A stretch of 64,000 nt of DNA from Pogona vitticeps (lineage: Eukaryota; Chordata; Lepidosauria; Squamata; Agamidae), in contig NC_135785.1 of NCBI RefSeq assembly GCF_051106095.1, positions 92,917,001 through 92,981,000 on the forward strand. The letters run 5' to 3'. The notes below the pieces were generated by a model. That model had not been told where the DNA came from and ran no database searches. It saw nothing but the letters and a program-made list of their open reading frames with translations. Of this stretch, positions 22,416 through 33,223 are shown in pieces. The stretch's first letter is position 1. Each line of letters begins with the position of its first letter. The position numbers and the translations under genes are program-made.

Positions 22416-22879
22416 GAAAACCATAACCATACAAAGACTTGTTGAGACTTAAAGTTGGCTACATTAGTCACAACAGTTACATACGGTAGTACAGTACCTC
22501 AGTTTGCAAATGCCTTAGTTTACATAATTTTCAGTTTACGAACTGAAATACATAAAGCATTAAGGCTCGGTTTACGTTTTTCTTTTTTGCACTACAAAAG
22601 GGTTTTCCCAGGGGTCATTTTCTTCAGATATGGCAAGCATATGACAAATTTAACAGTGCTTAATTATTTTACTATATCTAATCCCTGTCTTTTTGTTTCT
22701 TGAAGAATGGTCAGAATAAGGTAAAACAGAAGGTTTGAAAACAGCCTCAGAAAGAAAAAAAACTCAAATTGATTGGGTTTTTAAAAAAAGGATTATATTC
22801 AATATTATGCTGGATTTTTATATTATTTAATTTAAAAAATGAATTGCCCTATGTCTACTAGGAAAGACTAATAATAATA
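22416..22879. other. Unique DNA with a possible pogo-like MITE end
   Basis: TACAGTACCTCAGTTTGC at 22491-22508, followed by repeated CAGTTTACG and CGGTTTACG motifs, resembles the left end of a TA-duplicating MITE. No matching right end was found, so only a relic can be proposed. A (TAA)n tract lies at 22870-22883. Confidence 0.35.
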
Positions 22880-23095
22880 ATAATTGTATGTTCCAAGTGA
22901 ATTCCAAATTATGGTGAGCCTTTCCAGAATTTTCTTTGTAGAAAGCACTCAGAAGTAGGTTACCGTTCCCTTTTTCTAGGGCGTGCTCTAGAACTGCTCA
23001 GCTTACCCAAAGACATACAGGCTGACTCTAGACCCAGGAACTGAATTTCCCGTCTCTGGCCCCTAATTCACTGAGTAGCATATCAATAAACTAAG
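22880..23095 (-). repeat. tRNA-derived SINE (family A)
   Basis: The plus strand shows the complement of the tail (CAAATTATGGTGAGCCTTTC), then AGCACTCAGAAGTAGGTTAC, the CAGGCTGACTC block and finally the head complement (CTGAATTTCCCGTCTCTGGC). The order is that of a minus-strand family A copy. Divergence is moderate. Confidence 0.65.
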
Positions 23096-23557
23096 TTACA
23101 TTTTTCAACAAGCCTTCAGCTGTGAGATAATGGTTGGCTCAACGTGACTCAGCAAATTAGATAGACAGATAGAAAGGACAGGGTTCCTGCTCTTCTGATT
23201 ATTATGTAAAAGAAGAAATGTTAGGTTTCTGGCTAGGTAGCTCAGCGAGTAAAATCCTGAAGTGATCATAAATTTTTAAGCAATCACTTTGTTGTTCCTA
23301 TATGGCCCTCTCCCTTGGCATGTATGCAAACGTGTGAGACAGTCTGAATGAGTGAATGAAAGAATGAGATAAAGAAATCTAAATGCAGAGAAGTATATCT
23401 TAATGCTCATGGAGCATTTGGTTAAATTATGGAATACTTGTCTACTATATGGAGTGATGGCTGTCTACTTAGACAACTTTATAAGAGGATTAGACAAATT
23501 CATGAGGAATACATTTATTAATAGTTAACAGGCATAAGATTAGTATATTCATATGTA
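23096..23557. other. Unique DNA
   Basis: No gene was recognised. A piece near 23230-23260 (GGCTAGGTAGCTCAGCGAGT) may be a small fragment of a tRNA-derived SINE head. Confidence 0.4.
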
Positions 23558-23559
23558 TA

Positions 23560-23822
23560 CCCTGTTTTCCCGAAAATAAGATCTAACCTGAAAATAAATC
23601 CTAATATGATTTTTCCGGATGCTTGTAATATAAGCCCCCTACCCCCAAAATAAGCCTTAGTTAAGTGAAATCCCACCCTCCACCATTGTGCAGCAACCAG
23701 AAGAAGATGATGTGACTGTCTTTGAATAGATTGTTGTGCATGAAAACAATAAAACATCCCCTGATGTGTTTTGTGGAGCAAAAATTAATATAAGACCCTG
23801 TCTTATTTTGGGGGAAACATGG
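23560..23822. mobile_element. mariner-type MITE, TA target duplication
   Basis: The element starts CCCTGTTTTCCCGAAAATAA and ends with the complement of CCATGTTTCCCCCAAAATAA; 19 of 22 terminal bases pair. TA flanks both ends (23558-23559 and 23823-23824). Inside are repeated AAAATAAG/ATAAGCC motifs. There is no transposase, so it is non-autonomous. The terminal sequence and TA duplication suggest the Tc1/mariner superfamily. Confidence 0.8.
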
Positions 23823-23824
23823 TA

Positions 23825-25535
23825 GATACAAATCTATAAATTATTCCTGTAATTTAAATAGCATAAACCTATGTCAGTATGGTGAGAAAGACTGATCAGG
23901 GTATCAGTATGCCTATTATAGGTTTCTGCTCTCCCTTTTACAATTCTGTATCCTGAGATATAAGAATTGTTAAATTGAGGTTCTTTTATCTGCAAAGTGT
24001 GACACGGGGCCACCTTCATCCCAGAAGCTATATGTCTCACTTGATGCACAGAAGCAATACGCCTAGTTGCTACTTAGCACAACCAGAGAAGAGCTGTTGA
24101 AGGATTTCCTGTTGGGGCATCTGGTTGTCCGATGTGGGAAGCAGAATACTGACCAAACCAGGGCTTTTGGATCTGATCCAGCAGACTTATTTTTATGGTT
24201 TTTTTCCTGCATTGCTGTCTAAACCTCTAAGAAGCAGAACAGAAAGAGGAATAGAAAGTCACATGCAAATAATTTGCACAGCAATTTGAAATGCATGCAC
24301 AAGCTGAAACTGGTCTCCGCAAAAGCAAGATGCTCAGAGGTTAATTAAAGACAAAGACCCTAATTGAGCTCATTTATTGGGCAATAAATGATTTGTGGAG
24401 CGGAGGAGTTATCCTGGTGACCCCCTGTTTGCCACATATCTCTCTGTGGATCACACCATTCTGCACAGGAATACCTTTTCTTGAGGAAGCTTTGAGTATT
24501 TTTTTTTTTGTGGAAGCCCTCCAACTTAGCTAATTTTTACTTGAATGGCAATAGTTTTATATTGCTTCATGACTTCACAACGTTTGGTGCACGAGCAACA
24601 TACAGATTATGGAAGGGATGGAAGCCCATAACTAGGGAACTGTTGCTGTCAAGCTAAACCCAACTCGATAACTCACTTGCACAATGACACTTAGTTTTCT
24701 GCTTTATCTCATACGTCCACTGAGTCAGGAGGGAGGAAATAGACTACAGCAAATTTCTATGTAAAATTAGATAGGATAGGACAGAAGACAGCAATGATGA
24801 TCAGATGGGCAAAATAAATTCCTATTGTGCTTTTGCAACAATAATTTTGTTTCATAATTTGGTGGGAAGTTAGGGAACTGTAGCAACATCTCCAGAATGA
24901 TGTATGTGGCTGTATAGCTCTGAGTAAATTCTCAGGCATGAAAAGTATCGAGAGAATCTTTCTGTTCCCATAACTCTGGTGAGATGCACTTCTGGGGTAA
25001 CAGATTAAACAGACATCATAGAAAAGCAAAATATCTTTTGCTGTGCACATTTGATATGCTTTCCTGACATTGTACTCCTTACAATGCCAGGTCAAGCTCG
25101 CTTTATATTTATCCACACATTTGTTTGGACTGCATAGTTTTTGATGATTGTACAGTTTTACTATTGGTTTTGTTTGTTTTAAGGCAAAGCAATCAATATC
25201 AACAAAACAAAACAAAAAAACCTGACAACCAGGGCTTTTGAAAAACATTTGTATGTCGTCCTGGAATTTGGACAAAAGGACTTTGACCAAAAACAAACAA
25301 ACAAACAAAAAAATCCCTTTATATTTTGCTCTACTGACAATAAAAACAAATATGTTCCCAATCCGGATTTATAATGCATCGACTGATGGACTCGTGTTCA
25401 GTTAGCCTCCCTCACTTCAGTGGCAACTGCTACTGACTGTACCCGTCCTTGCTAAAGATAATGAGACTTGTACTCTTAACACTTCTGGGTGGCCCCATGT
25501 TGGAGAATGATTCCTTAAATCACAATAAATGATCA
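23825..25535. other. Unique DNA
   Basis: No gene was found. A 183-codon minus-strand frame at 24757-25308 and a 66-codon frame at 25179-25379 lack motifs. They include stretches read from A-rich (CAAAA)n and (AAAC)n tracts near 25201-25220 and 25289-25310, so they are probably chance. Confidence 0.45.
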
Positions 25536-25828
25536 AGAATTATGTGCCATCAAGTCAATTCTCATTTAGGGTTAGCCTTTTCAGAGTTTTCCAGGTAGAG
25601 AGTACTCGGAAGTGATTTACCGCCTTGGATTCTTTTTGTGGAGAAAGACGGAATAAAAATATTTTAAACAAACAAATAAATAAATAAATAAATATTAGCT
25701 CTGTGGGCACCCTGGAAATGTGCAGCTTGCTCAAGGCTACACAGGTTGGCTCTACTCACAAGAGATACATTGAGGAATCTAAACTCCCAACCTCTGGCTC
25801 TGTGGTCAGACTTCAACCACTGATTCCT
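25536..25828 (-). repeat. tRNA-derived SINE (family A) interrupted by a LINE tail
   Basis: Tail complement (GTGCCATCAAGTCAATTCTC) and body (TTCCAGGTAGAGAGTACTCG) lie left of the insertion. The rest of the body and head complement (CACACAGG to 25741, then CTCCCAACCTCTGGCTCTGT) lie right of it. The SINE is split at 25620-25696 by a short LINE 3' end, so it is older than that insertion. Confidence 0.75.
25620..25696 (+). repeat. Ultra-short L2/CR1-type LINE 3' tail inserted in a SINE
   Basis: CCGCCTTGGATTCTTTTTGT, then GGAGAAAGACGGAATAAAAA, then an (AAAT)n run. This is the hairpin-plus-microsatellite 3' terminus typical of reptile L2/CR1-type elements (CCGCC ... GGCGG ... AATAAATAAAT). Only about 77 bp is present, an extreme 5' truncation. 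Family name is inferred. Confidence 0.6.
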
Positions 25829-25919
25829 TTGGTGACAAGACTTGATACTGTCACTGAAAAGTTTAGGGGTCAGCTAAGGTGGCGACATTATCAGAGCATG
25901 AGTGTGTCTTATGCATGTA

Positions 25920-26175
25920 CAGTGGACCCTTGAGTTACAGACAGCTCCACTTACAGACTTTTTGAGTTACAGACTTCTCTGGTCGCAAAATTTAGGTTCG
26001 ACTTGCAGCCGGAGAATCGACCTACAGACCAGGAAAAAAAAAGGAACAAAAACAGCCGGTTACGGGTTAATCGGTTTTCAATGCAGTGTAGGTCAATGGA
26101 GCCTCGACCTACAGACTTTTCGACCTGCAGCCACCATTCCAATATGGACTAATTCCGTAAGTCGAGGGTCCACTG
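25920..26175. mobile_element. pogo/Tigger-like MITE, TA target duplication
   Basis: The element begins CAGTGGACCCTTGAGTTACA and ends TAAGTCGAGGGTCCACTG. TA flanks lie at 25918-25919 and 26176-26177. The ends contain clustered subterminal repeats (ACTTACAGAC, GAGTTACAGAC, CGACCTACAGAC). At 256 bp it is an undisturbed copy of the family that is interrupted at 45473-46101. No transposase is present. Confidence 0.85.
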
Positions 26176-26177
26176 TA

Positions 26178-26929
26178 TGCCACAGATGAGAAATGTGGGC
26201 GCTCCTGGTGCTGTGAGACTGTAGTCTAAAACACACTGGAAATACATACATTCCTCACTCCTGCTCTATAGCATTCCTACACATATCACTGCAGTATAAT
26301 CTGATCCACACTCCACATAGATGCTTACCTTTTATCAAAACATCTTAGGAAAACATTTTGTAGGGGCGGGGAATGAACTACAGAGCTAGACAAGAGTGAT
26401 TTGAAAAATGTTTTCAACAGAATTAGACCACAGGTTAAACAGGTGTTCTACGAAATGCTATAATTTATGATTGCTATGATATGAAGAATTACAGAGGATC
26501 CCAAAAGTTGCTCTTGAGATAAGAAAAATACCAAGGATGTTTCTACCTTATGACAAAAAGTAGCTGCCATGATTACATCCTGTACTCATACTGTTACACA
26601 GTCTTTGTCAATGAAGACCAATGTGTAATAAGTTCCCCAAACACAAGTTATTTATTCATTTACTCAGCTATTTTCGATGCTGTACAGCCCATGTGAGGAA
26701 CTCTTTTCCCTGCAGATTATCCAATCCTTCCACAGTGGGACCTCCACGAAAATAATTCCATGCTTTATGATCTCTGTGTATGGGTCAGCAGAGGGAGGCA
26801 AAGGACAGTTAGTTTGCATCATGAACTGAGCCACTGCAAGGCACTGCTGGGTCTCTTTTAACATTCACTCCATCGCTGTAGAAGGCAATGTTATGCTAGG
26901 TAGGAAATTCCAACTTGTGAGGAGGAAGA
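26178..26929. other. Unique DNA
   Basis: No gene is seen; a 66-codon minus frame at 26664-26864 has no motif. Confidence 0.4.
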
Positions 26930-27030
26930 GGAGATTTACTTATTTATTTATCTATTTGACTTCTATGCCGCCCATCTGGCTAAAAGATCACTCTGGGTGG
27001 TTTACAAGACAATAAAACAATGACACAAAA
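26930..27030 (-). repeat. L2/CR1-type LINE 3' tail
   Basis: On the minus strand: AAACCACCCAGAGTGATCTT, then AGCCAGATGGGCGGCATAGA, then AAATAAATAAGTAAAT. The CCACCCA/TGGGCGG pairing is the terminal hairpin, followed by an (AAAT)n-like tail. The element may extend into the A-rich DNA to about 27230. Confidence 0.6.
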
Positions 27031-27561
27031 CAAACAAACAGACAAATAAATATCAAACATAATGGTGGTGATGCAAAATCAGAATTAAGTCAAAATCAGA
27101 ATTACAACAATCACAAGTAAACAAAACAACATCAGCATCAACAGAAGAAAGAAATAACAAGCAGCACATTAGGCATAAAGCCTCAAATACATAACAATTA
27201 ACAATACAGCAATACTTTGATGTTGTGGGAGAATCTGTGGTGGAGCTACTGCTATCTTCTATGTCTCAAAGGACATACAAGGCACTTTTTTGGGTGGAGT
27301 TTTCATAGAATATGGGCTCAAAAAGGTAGCTTATGTCTTGTTATTGCTTGGGAAGGTTGTCCTCAGTAGTTGATAACTAAATAACAGTTTTTAAATTCTA
27401 GTGCCAGATTTAAGCACGTTCCAAGTAAATTACTGTACAACCTGGGTTTTCAGATTATGAAGAACTTCCAGATCAACCCCTGCTCCAATAGGTATTTTAA
27501 ACATTCAGGTTCTACACTAGGTTTGAATAAAGCAAGGGAAAAAAGCTCTAAAACAGTCATT

Positions 27562-27612
27562 GTTGTTGTTTAGTTGTTAAGTCAAGTCCGACTCTTCATG
27601 GTGTAACTTTAA
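27562..27612 (-). repeat. BovB 3'-end scrap
   Basis: TTGTTGTTTAGTTGTTAAGT followed by CAAGTCCGACTCTTCATGG is the complement of the BovB 3' terminus (compare 20320-20360). Only about 50 bp is present, so either a strongly truncated BovB insertion or the tail of a BovB-dependent SINE. Confidence 0.6.
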
Positions 27613-28452
27613 ATTCTGCAACATTCTGATACAAATAAATACCTTATCCTAGGCCAGTCAAATAATTTTGCATCTGAGGCAAACATTCCCGGAAACACCT
27701 CTTGACAGTTTAAAAAAAAATAGAATAGTGACATATTAAATCACTAACACTTGCTGTTCTTTTTATGATACCCTATATCTGATGTCTGAGACAGCTGCCT
27801 TATGCTGTCTAAAGGCAGAGTTGGCCCTGAGGGAAAACCTTTTAAGTGATGGAATGGGCTGCTCCTGACATAGGCATAGTTTCAAGCCCTACCTCTAACA
27901 GGAGTACAGCTGGTGATACAGTTTTAGCTTGGGAGGTTTTGTAATGCATACAGGGCGCTTGCTATATCCAAATCCAGCAATGGCAGCTATGCAAGGTGGG
28001 ATTTGATGGCATTGCTCCTCACAGAACCACTAGCCAGCCACTGGTGGTTGCTCCCATATGGCCCGAGAGTCCATAGGGCCACACATTCTCTATTCTTGTT
28101 GGAGACGTCAGTGGTGAGGGATCCTCTTAACTGGCTACAGTTGCCTCCATGCAGAGAACTGCAGGGCTAATTTGACAGGCCCAAGGGGACGTTCAGTGCA
28201 TGCCTCTTGAATAGTAGTCCGCTGTGTGGCATGGCAAGTTTCTCTTCTTTTGATATAGAAAGGAATTCCATTAGGCTATTGTGATAGGGCTCAAGGACCT
28301 GCCATTCAAACAGTTACCAGTGAAAATTTACAGAGAAAATGTGTACTAAGGTCTCAGATATGCTGAAAGTAGCATTTTGGATCCCAGTACATTTCTTAGT
28401 TTTCTTTAAAGCTTAAGTGTTGATTTAAAACAACACATGATTTTTGATTATT
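27613..28452. other. Unique DNA
   Basis: Nothing recognisable; this is the left flank of the LTR element. Confidence 0.4.
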
Positions 28453-28457
28453 ATTAT

Positions 28458-28966
28458 TGTTACATACAGCACTGATGTTACCTGTCTGTCATGGGTTTGG
28501 AGGGAAAGTTCCATCCTATGGGGAGTGGAAGGCGGGACATCAGGAGGAGGGGCTGTACTGTATATATATGTGAAGCCTGTGTGGTGAAGAGGAGACAAAG
28601 CAGCAGCTGGGAAGAAGAAGCTGGTGTGGGAGTCTGTGTGTCAGACAGGGTACTACTGTGTGTCAGAGTACCAACCTGATAGGTTCAGGTGTCTGTTGGT
28701 TAGCCAGAACTGATAGGTTCAGGGTCTGTGCTTCAAGTTAAGGGTTCTGTGTGAACCAAACTGTATGCATGTATGAATGAGACTAAGCCACGTTACTTTA
28801 TCTTATTCACCTGATTATTTTATTTTCCCTGTGTGTTGTTTTAAATAAACCTTATTCTTTTATTTGTTTAAAAATCCATCCCTGGTCTGTGTGACTTCTT
28901 ATAGGGAATGGTTGGTGGCAGCTTAGTTAACGCGTGGCAGATCCCAGTAGGTCTGGGTTTGTCACA
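28458..28966 (+). repeat. 5' LTR of the Gmr1-like element
   Basis: The LTR carries a TATA-like CTGTATATATATG at about 28557 and an AATAAA signal near 28846, fitting U3 and R/U5 organisation. It ends CACA at 28966, and the primer-binding region (TGGTGTCCAGCGTGTGGGA) starts five bases later. Its last 50 bases resemble those of the solo LTR at 21555-21978. Confidence 0.93.
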
Positions 28967-29403
28967 TTGATTGGTGTCCAGCGTGTGGGATACGACTGGT
29001 CCAGTTGTCCAGCGGTCCAGCAAAGCCTTGGCAAGTGTGCCCAGAGCAAGGGGGGTCTAGTCAGGGACAATCTGAGGCACGTAGGTAATCTTCTAGGTGT
29101 ACCTCACGGGGAGGTGCGCTAGTGGAAGAACGTGCCAACTGGGGAGACTAGATTAGGGTGCTCTGAGGCAGCCTGTTTTTGGCGGGAAAAAAGCTGAGGC
29201 AAAACTGTGTAGTAGCAGTGATCTAGCCTGCCTGCTGAGAGGCCCAGCAGAGGGGGGTAGACTCAAACTCGCTACAGTTGCAAGTTAAGTGCTGAAGAAC
29301 AGCAGCAATCTATAGAAAGCTGGTTCTGAGGCAAAAGAGAAAAAAAGTGGTCGTTTTATTTTGAGGCTTGACTTTTTAAAGCAGCCTGTTCTGAGGGGGG
29401 ATT

Positions 29404-32400
29404 ATGCCCTTGACTCGAAGCCAGATGGCAGAAATGGGTGAAGTGAAAGACCCCCAGGTTGACCAAGGTTCCGAGGATGAATTTGGCTCAGTGCAAGGTG
29501 ACAGCACAGGAGAGCAGAACCCAGAACTCAGAAAATTGCTCATAGCCCAACAGCATGAACTGAGGGTGAGGGAAATGGAGGAAAGATTAGAGAGAGAGAG
29601 AATGGAAAAGGAAGAAAGATTAGAGAGAGAAAGAAGGGAGGAAAGGGAGAAACAGAGACAATTTGAATTGGCATTGGAGAGAGAGAAAATGGCGTTTGAA
29701 TTAAGAAAACTGGAACTGATGAATCAGAACAATAATAACAATAGGGATTCTGAGGGAGGCCAATTGTCTAAGGCTGACCTGAAGAAATTCCCTGTGTACC
29801 ACAAGGGAGATTGTCCTGAGGTGTTCTTTTCCTTAGTGGAAAGAGCGTTTGTGGACTTCTCAGTGAGGGAAACTGAGAAGATGACCATCATGCGATCTTT
29901 AATCAGTGGTAGCCTGGCTGAGGTTTATTCAGAGATGCCAGAGGAACTGATGAGAGATTTTGCAGAGTTTAAAAAACTGGTGTTTGCAAGACATGGGATA
30001 AATGCGGAACAGCTGAGACAAAGATTCAGGTCCCTCACCAAGAAACCAGAACAAACTTTTACCCAAGTGGGGGCTCAATTGGTGAGGCTGCTTGAGAAAT
30101 GGCTATCTCAGGAGGGGACAGAGACCTTTCAACAGCTTAAAGATTTGATAGCGCTGGAACAGTTCTATTCAGTCCTGCATGGGGAATTGAAATTCCAGGT
30201 GAGGGAAAGGAAACCAAAATCTGTGGTAGAAGCAGCCGAGATCGCAGATTTTATTTCGCAAATAAGAAAGCCCTTGGGTGAGGGGAAATCTGTAGGTAAA
30301 CCCAAAGAAACCTACAGCAAGTACTCTCAGGGACCAGGGAAAAGCCAGCAAGGGGGAGGGGCCCATGGTGAAGGGAAGCCCTCAGACATGAAACCAAGAC
30401 CTCAGATTTTGGAGGGAAAACCAAGACAGGAGGAGAAAGACTCAAAATACACCAGAAAATGTTATTTCTGTCAGGGAAAAGGCCATCTAATCTCAGAGTG
30501 TGAGAAATTAAAGCAGCTAAAAGGAATTGTGCCTCAGGATTCGAGTGGAACCAAGCCAAAAGCTGTGTTCTGTGTCCAGAAAGAGCAAGGCTCATTGTCA
30601 CTGAGGGAGCCTGTTGCCATGGCGACTCAATCTGGAACAGCTACATCTGCTGATCAGGCTGAGGAAAATGGTCCTCTTGTAGAAGTCAGGCGCTGCCTGC
30701 TGGTGAGAACAGATTCTCAGTTGTTTGAGACAGCAGGGGTGGACGTAGGAATACTTGACCGTCAGTATCGGGGGCTGCGGGACACTTGTTCTCAGGTGAC
30801 CCTGTGCCATCCAGATATTATTCCTAGGGAATATGTAATCCCAAATGAGAGCATGAAGGTGGCAGGGATTGAGGGGCAGATAATCTCACTGCCAGTCGCG
30901 GAGGTACCTGTCAACTTTCAAGGCTGGAGGGGAGTTTGGCGGCTAGCGATTTCATCGACTCTGCCAGCAGCCGTGCTCGTGGGAAATGACCTGGCTGAAC
31001 ATGTGAAACGGGTGCTAGTGATTACACGTTCACAAGCCACCACGGGGACAGTTCAGGGGGGTAATGATGAGCCCGAGACGGAAGCAGAGGGGAGTTCAGA
31101 AGCTGTGGTGGAAACCTTAACCACAGACAGCAGATTTGGACAAGAGCAAAAGGCAGACGCCACTCTCCAAAAGTGTTTTGAACAGGTGACTGACGCCCAG
31201 CTAACACCTGAAACCCCAGTGAGATTTCTGGAGGAAAAGGGGATTTTATATAGAGAGACCCTGAGGAATATCTCAAAAGGGGGAGATGGGATCAGAAGTC
31301 AGCTGGTGGTACCTGAAAAGTATCGCCCCATGATCTTACAAAGGGGGCACTCTGACATGTTTGCTGCACACTTAGGGGTGAACAAAACACAGCAGAGAAT
31401 CACACAGAATTTCTACTGGCCTGACATAGGGAAGCAGATCAGGGAGTTCTGTAAACAATGTGATGTGTGTCAAAGGCAGGGGAATAGCCGCGACAGGACC
31501 AAAGCAAAGTTGTGCCCTTTGCCTGTGATTGACACTACGTTCAAATGCATAGGGGTGGATATTGTGGGACCTTTGCCTAAGGCCACAAAGAGGGGGAACA
31601 GGTTCATTCTCACCATTGTGGACCATGCCACAAGGTACCCTGAAGCCATACCCTTGACTAACATTGAAACTAACACAGTGGCAGATGCCTTGGTGGGGTA
31701 TATGTCCAGGATGGGATTTGCCTCAGAAATAATCACAAATTTGGGAGCATCGTTCACATCAAAGCTCATGAAACGCTTATGGCAAATCTGTGGAATTAAG
31801 CACAAGGAAACCACTGCCTATCATCCTGAAAGTAATGGGTTAACTGAGAAGTTCAATGGGACTCTAATGCGCATGATTAGGGCTTACTTGGCAGAGAATC
31901 CAAACAATTGGGACCAGAAGCTGCAATCCCTTTTGTTTGCTTATCGATCAGTGCCACAAGCCAGTACCGGGTTTAGTCCATTTGAACTTTTATTTGGGAG
32001 AAGGGTGAAAGGGCCCCTTGATTTGATCAAACAAAATTGGGAGCAGATCACCCAGGATGACCCACAAGACGTTGTGACATACATAGACTCTTTAAGGAAT
32101 AACCTAAAGAGAAACCTAGAGCTAGCAGCAGAGACCCTGCAAGCTCAAAAGGTCAGAAAGAAAGCTTGGGATGACCAGGAAGCCGGGGAGAGGCACTTTA
32201 ACCCAGGGGAGGAAGTGCTTTGGCCTAGGCTCTGCAAAGAGAACAAACTGCAGCTGGGTAGCCCAAAAGTAAAGTGCTTGGGTTACATGGTAGGGGGAGG
32301 AGTGATAAAACCCCTGGAGGCCAAAATAGAAGCTGTTCGTGATTGGCCCAGACCCAACACCAAGAAAAAAGTCAAATCATTTCTTGGGTTGGTAGGCTAC

Positions 32401-32949
32401 TACAGAAAGTTCATCCCGAGGTTTAGCGAGATTGCGGCTCCGCTGACCGATCTGACGAGGAAGAAGGCTGATGACCGCATCCCGTGGACCAGCGACTGTG
32501 AGGAGGCGTTCCAGAGGTTGAAGCAGGCGCTCATCAACTATCCTGTGCTGCGTGCTCCAGACTTCGACCGGGAGTTCATCATCTACACCGATGCGTCTAA
32601 CAGCGGGGTAGGAGCAGTTCTGTGCCAGGAGGATGAGAATGGTGACCAGCATCCAGTGTCCTACCTGAGTAGGAAACTTCAAAAAGGTGAGAGACATTTG
32701 GCAACCGTGGAGAAGGAGTGTTTGGCCATAGTCTACGCGATCCAGAAGGCCAAGCCTTACATCTGGGGAAGACATTTTATTCTGTGCACTGACCATTCAC
32801 CATTGCAATGGTTAAAGACAATGAAAACCCACAATAGCAAACTTATGAGGTGGGCTTTAAACCTACAGGACTATGACTTTGAAGTGAAGGTGGTCAGAGG
32901 GTCAGTGAACTGTGTTGCTGACGCCTTGTCAAGAAGACCTGAAGAATGA
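29404..32949 (+). CDS. Gmr1-like gag-integrase-RNase H reading frame (fossil)
   Basis: The 1181-codon frame shows, in order: an acidic N-terminus; a highly charged coiled coil (about residues 45-105, rich in ER/EE repeats); a capsid region with LRQRFRSL, LVRLLEKWL, LEQFYSVLHGELKFQVRERK and AAEIADFI (about 202-282) that resembles the SCAN domain; a CCHC knuckle CYFCQGKGHLISEC (about 352-365); a poorly conserved protease-like spacer; a zinc-binding HHCC integrase head (RGHSDMFAAHLG ... CDVCQRQ, about 647-690); the integrase core (GVDIVGPLPK, AYHPESNGLTEKFNGTL); then RT thumb (FLGLVGYYRKFIPRF), RNase H (IIYTDASNSGVGAVLCQE) and ADALSRR at the end. The domain order identifies the lineage. The pol part is not complete, so it is treated as a broken copy. 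Confidence 0.88.
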   Translation: MPLTRSQMAEMGEVKDPQVDQGSEDEFGSVQGDSTGEQNPELRKLLIAQQHELRVREMEERLERERMEKEERLERERREEREKQRQFELALEREKMAFELRKLELMNQNNNNNRDSEGGQLSKADLKKFPVYHKGDCPEVFFSLVERAFVDFSVRETEKMTIMRSLISGSLAEVYSEMPEELMRDFAEFKKLVFARHGINAEQLRQRFRSLTKKPEQTFTQVGAQLVRLLEKWLSQEGTETFQQLKDLIALEQFYSVLHGELKFQVRERKPKSVVEAAEIADFISQIRKPLGEGKSVGKPKETYSKYSQGPGKSQQGGGAHGEGKPSDMKPRPQILEGKPRQEEKDSKYTRKCYFCQGKGHLISECEKLKQLKGIVPQDSSGTKPKAVFCVQKEQGSLSLREPVAMATQSGTATSADQAEENGPLVEVRRCLLVRTDSQLFETAGVDVGILDRQYRGLRDTCSQVTLCHPDIIPREYVIPNESMKVAGIEGQIISLPVAEVPVNFQGWRGVWRLAISSTLPAAVLVGNDLAEHVKRVLVITRSQATTGTVQGGNDEPETEAEGSSEAVVETLTTDSRFGQEQKADATLQKCFEQVTDAQLTPETPVRFLEEKGILYRETLRNISKGGDGIRSQLVVPEKYRPMILQRGHSDMFAAHLGVNKTQQRITQNFYWPDIGKQIREFCKQCDVCQRQGNSRDRTKAKLCPLPVIDTTFKCIGVDIVGPLPKATKRGNRFILTIVDHATRYPEAIPLTNIETNTVADALVGYMSRMGFASEIITNLGASFTSKLMKRLWQICGIKHKETTAYHPESNGLTEKFNGTLMRMIRAYLAENPNNWDQKLQSLLFAYRSVPQASTGFSPFELLFGRRVKGPLDLIKQNWEQITQDDPQDVVTYIDSLRNNLKRNLELAAETLQAQKVRKKAWDDQEAGERHFNPGEEVLWPRLCKENKLQLGSPKVKCLGYMVGGGVIKPLEAKIEAVRDWPRPNTKKKVKSFLGLVGYYRKFIPRFSEIAAPLTDLTRKKADDRIPWTSDCEEAFQRLKQALINYPVLRAPDFDREFIIYTDASNSGVGAVLCQEDENGDQHPVSYLSRKLQKGERHLATVEKECLAIVYAIQKAKPYIWGRHFILCTDHSPLQWLKTMKTHNSKLMRWALNLQDYDFEVKVVRGSVNCVADALSRRPEE

Positions 32950-33223
32950 AGACGGCGAAAGAAACATGGACTATGTATATATATTGATGACAAAAAGTTA
33001 AATGTACCTGGTTTTTTGAATTTGGTTTGTATGAATAAAGGTAAATTGATGTAATGTATATGGTAAATGTTTAAATGCCTAATTGCTATGGTTAACTTAG
33101 AATGTAAGTATAAGTAAGTATGATATGGTATGTATAACTGTTGTTGTGTGTTTTATCCAGGTTGTTTTTTGGGAAAAAGCACCTTAGCTTTTCCCCTACA
33201 AAACAACTTATAAAGAGGGGAGG

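Noticed and set aside
22491-22745. A complete fourth pogo-like MITE
   Set aside because: A left-end-like sequence is present but no matching right terminal repeat was found, so only a relic is noted.
24757-25308. A 183-codon minus-strand frame
   Set aside because: Its N-terminal part reads A-rich simple sequence and the rest has no recognisable domain.
28491-28679. A 62-codon frame repeated exactly at 33257-33445
   Set aside because: The duplication is only because both copies lie in the paired LTRs. It is not a gene family.
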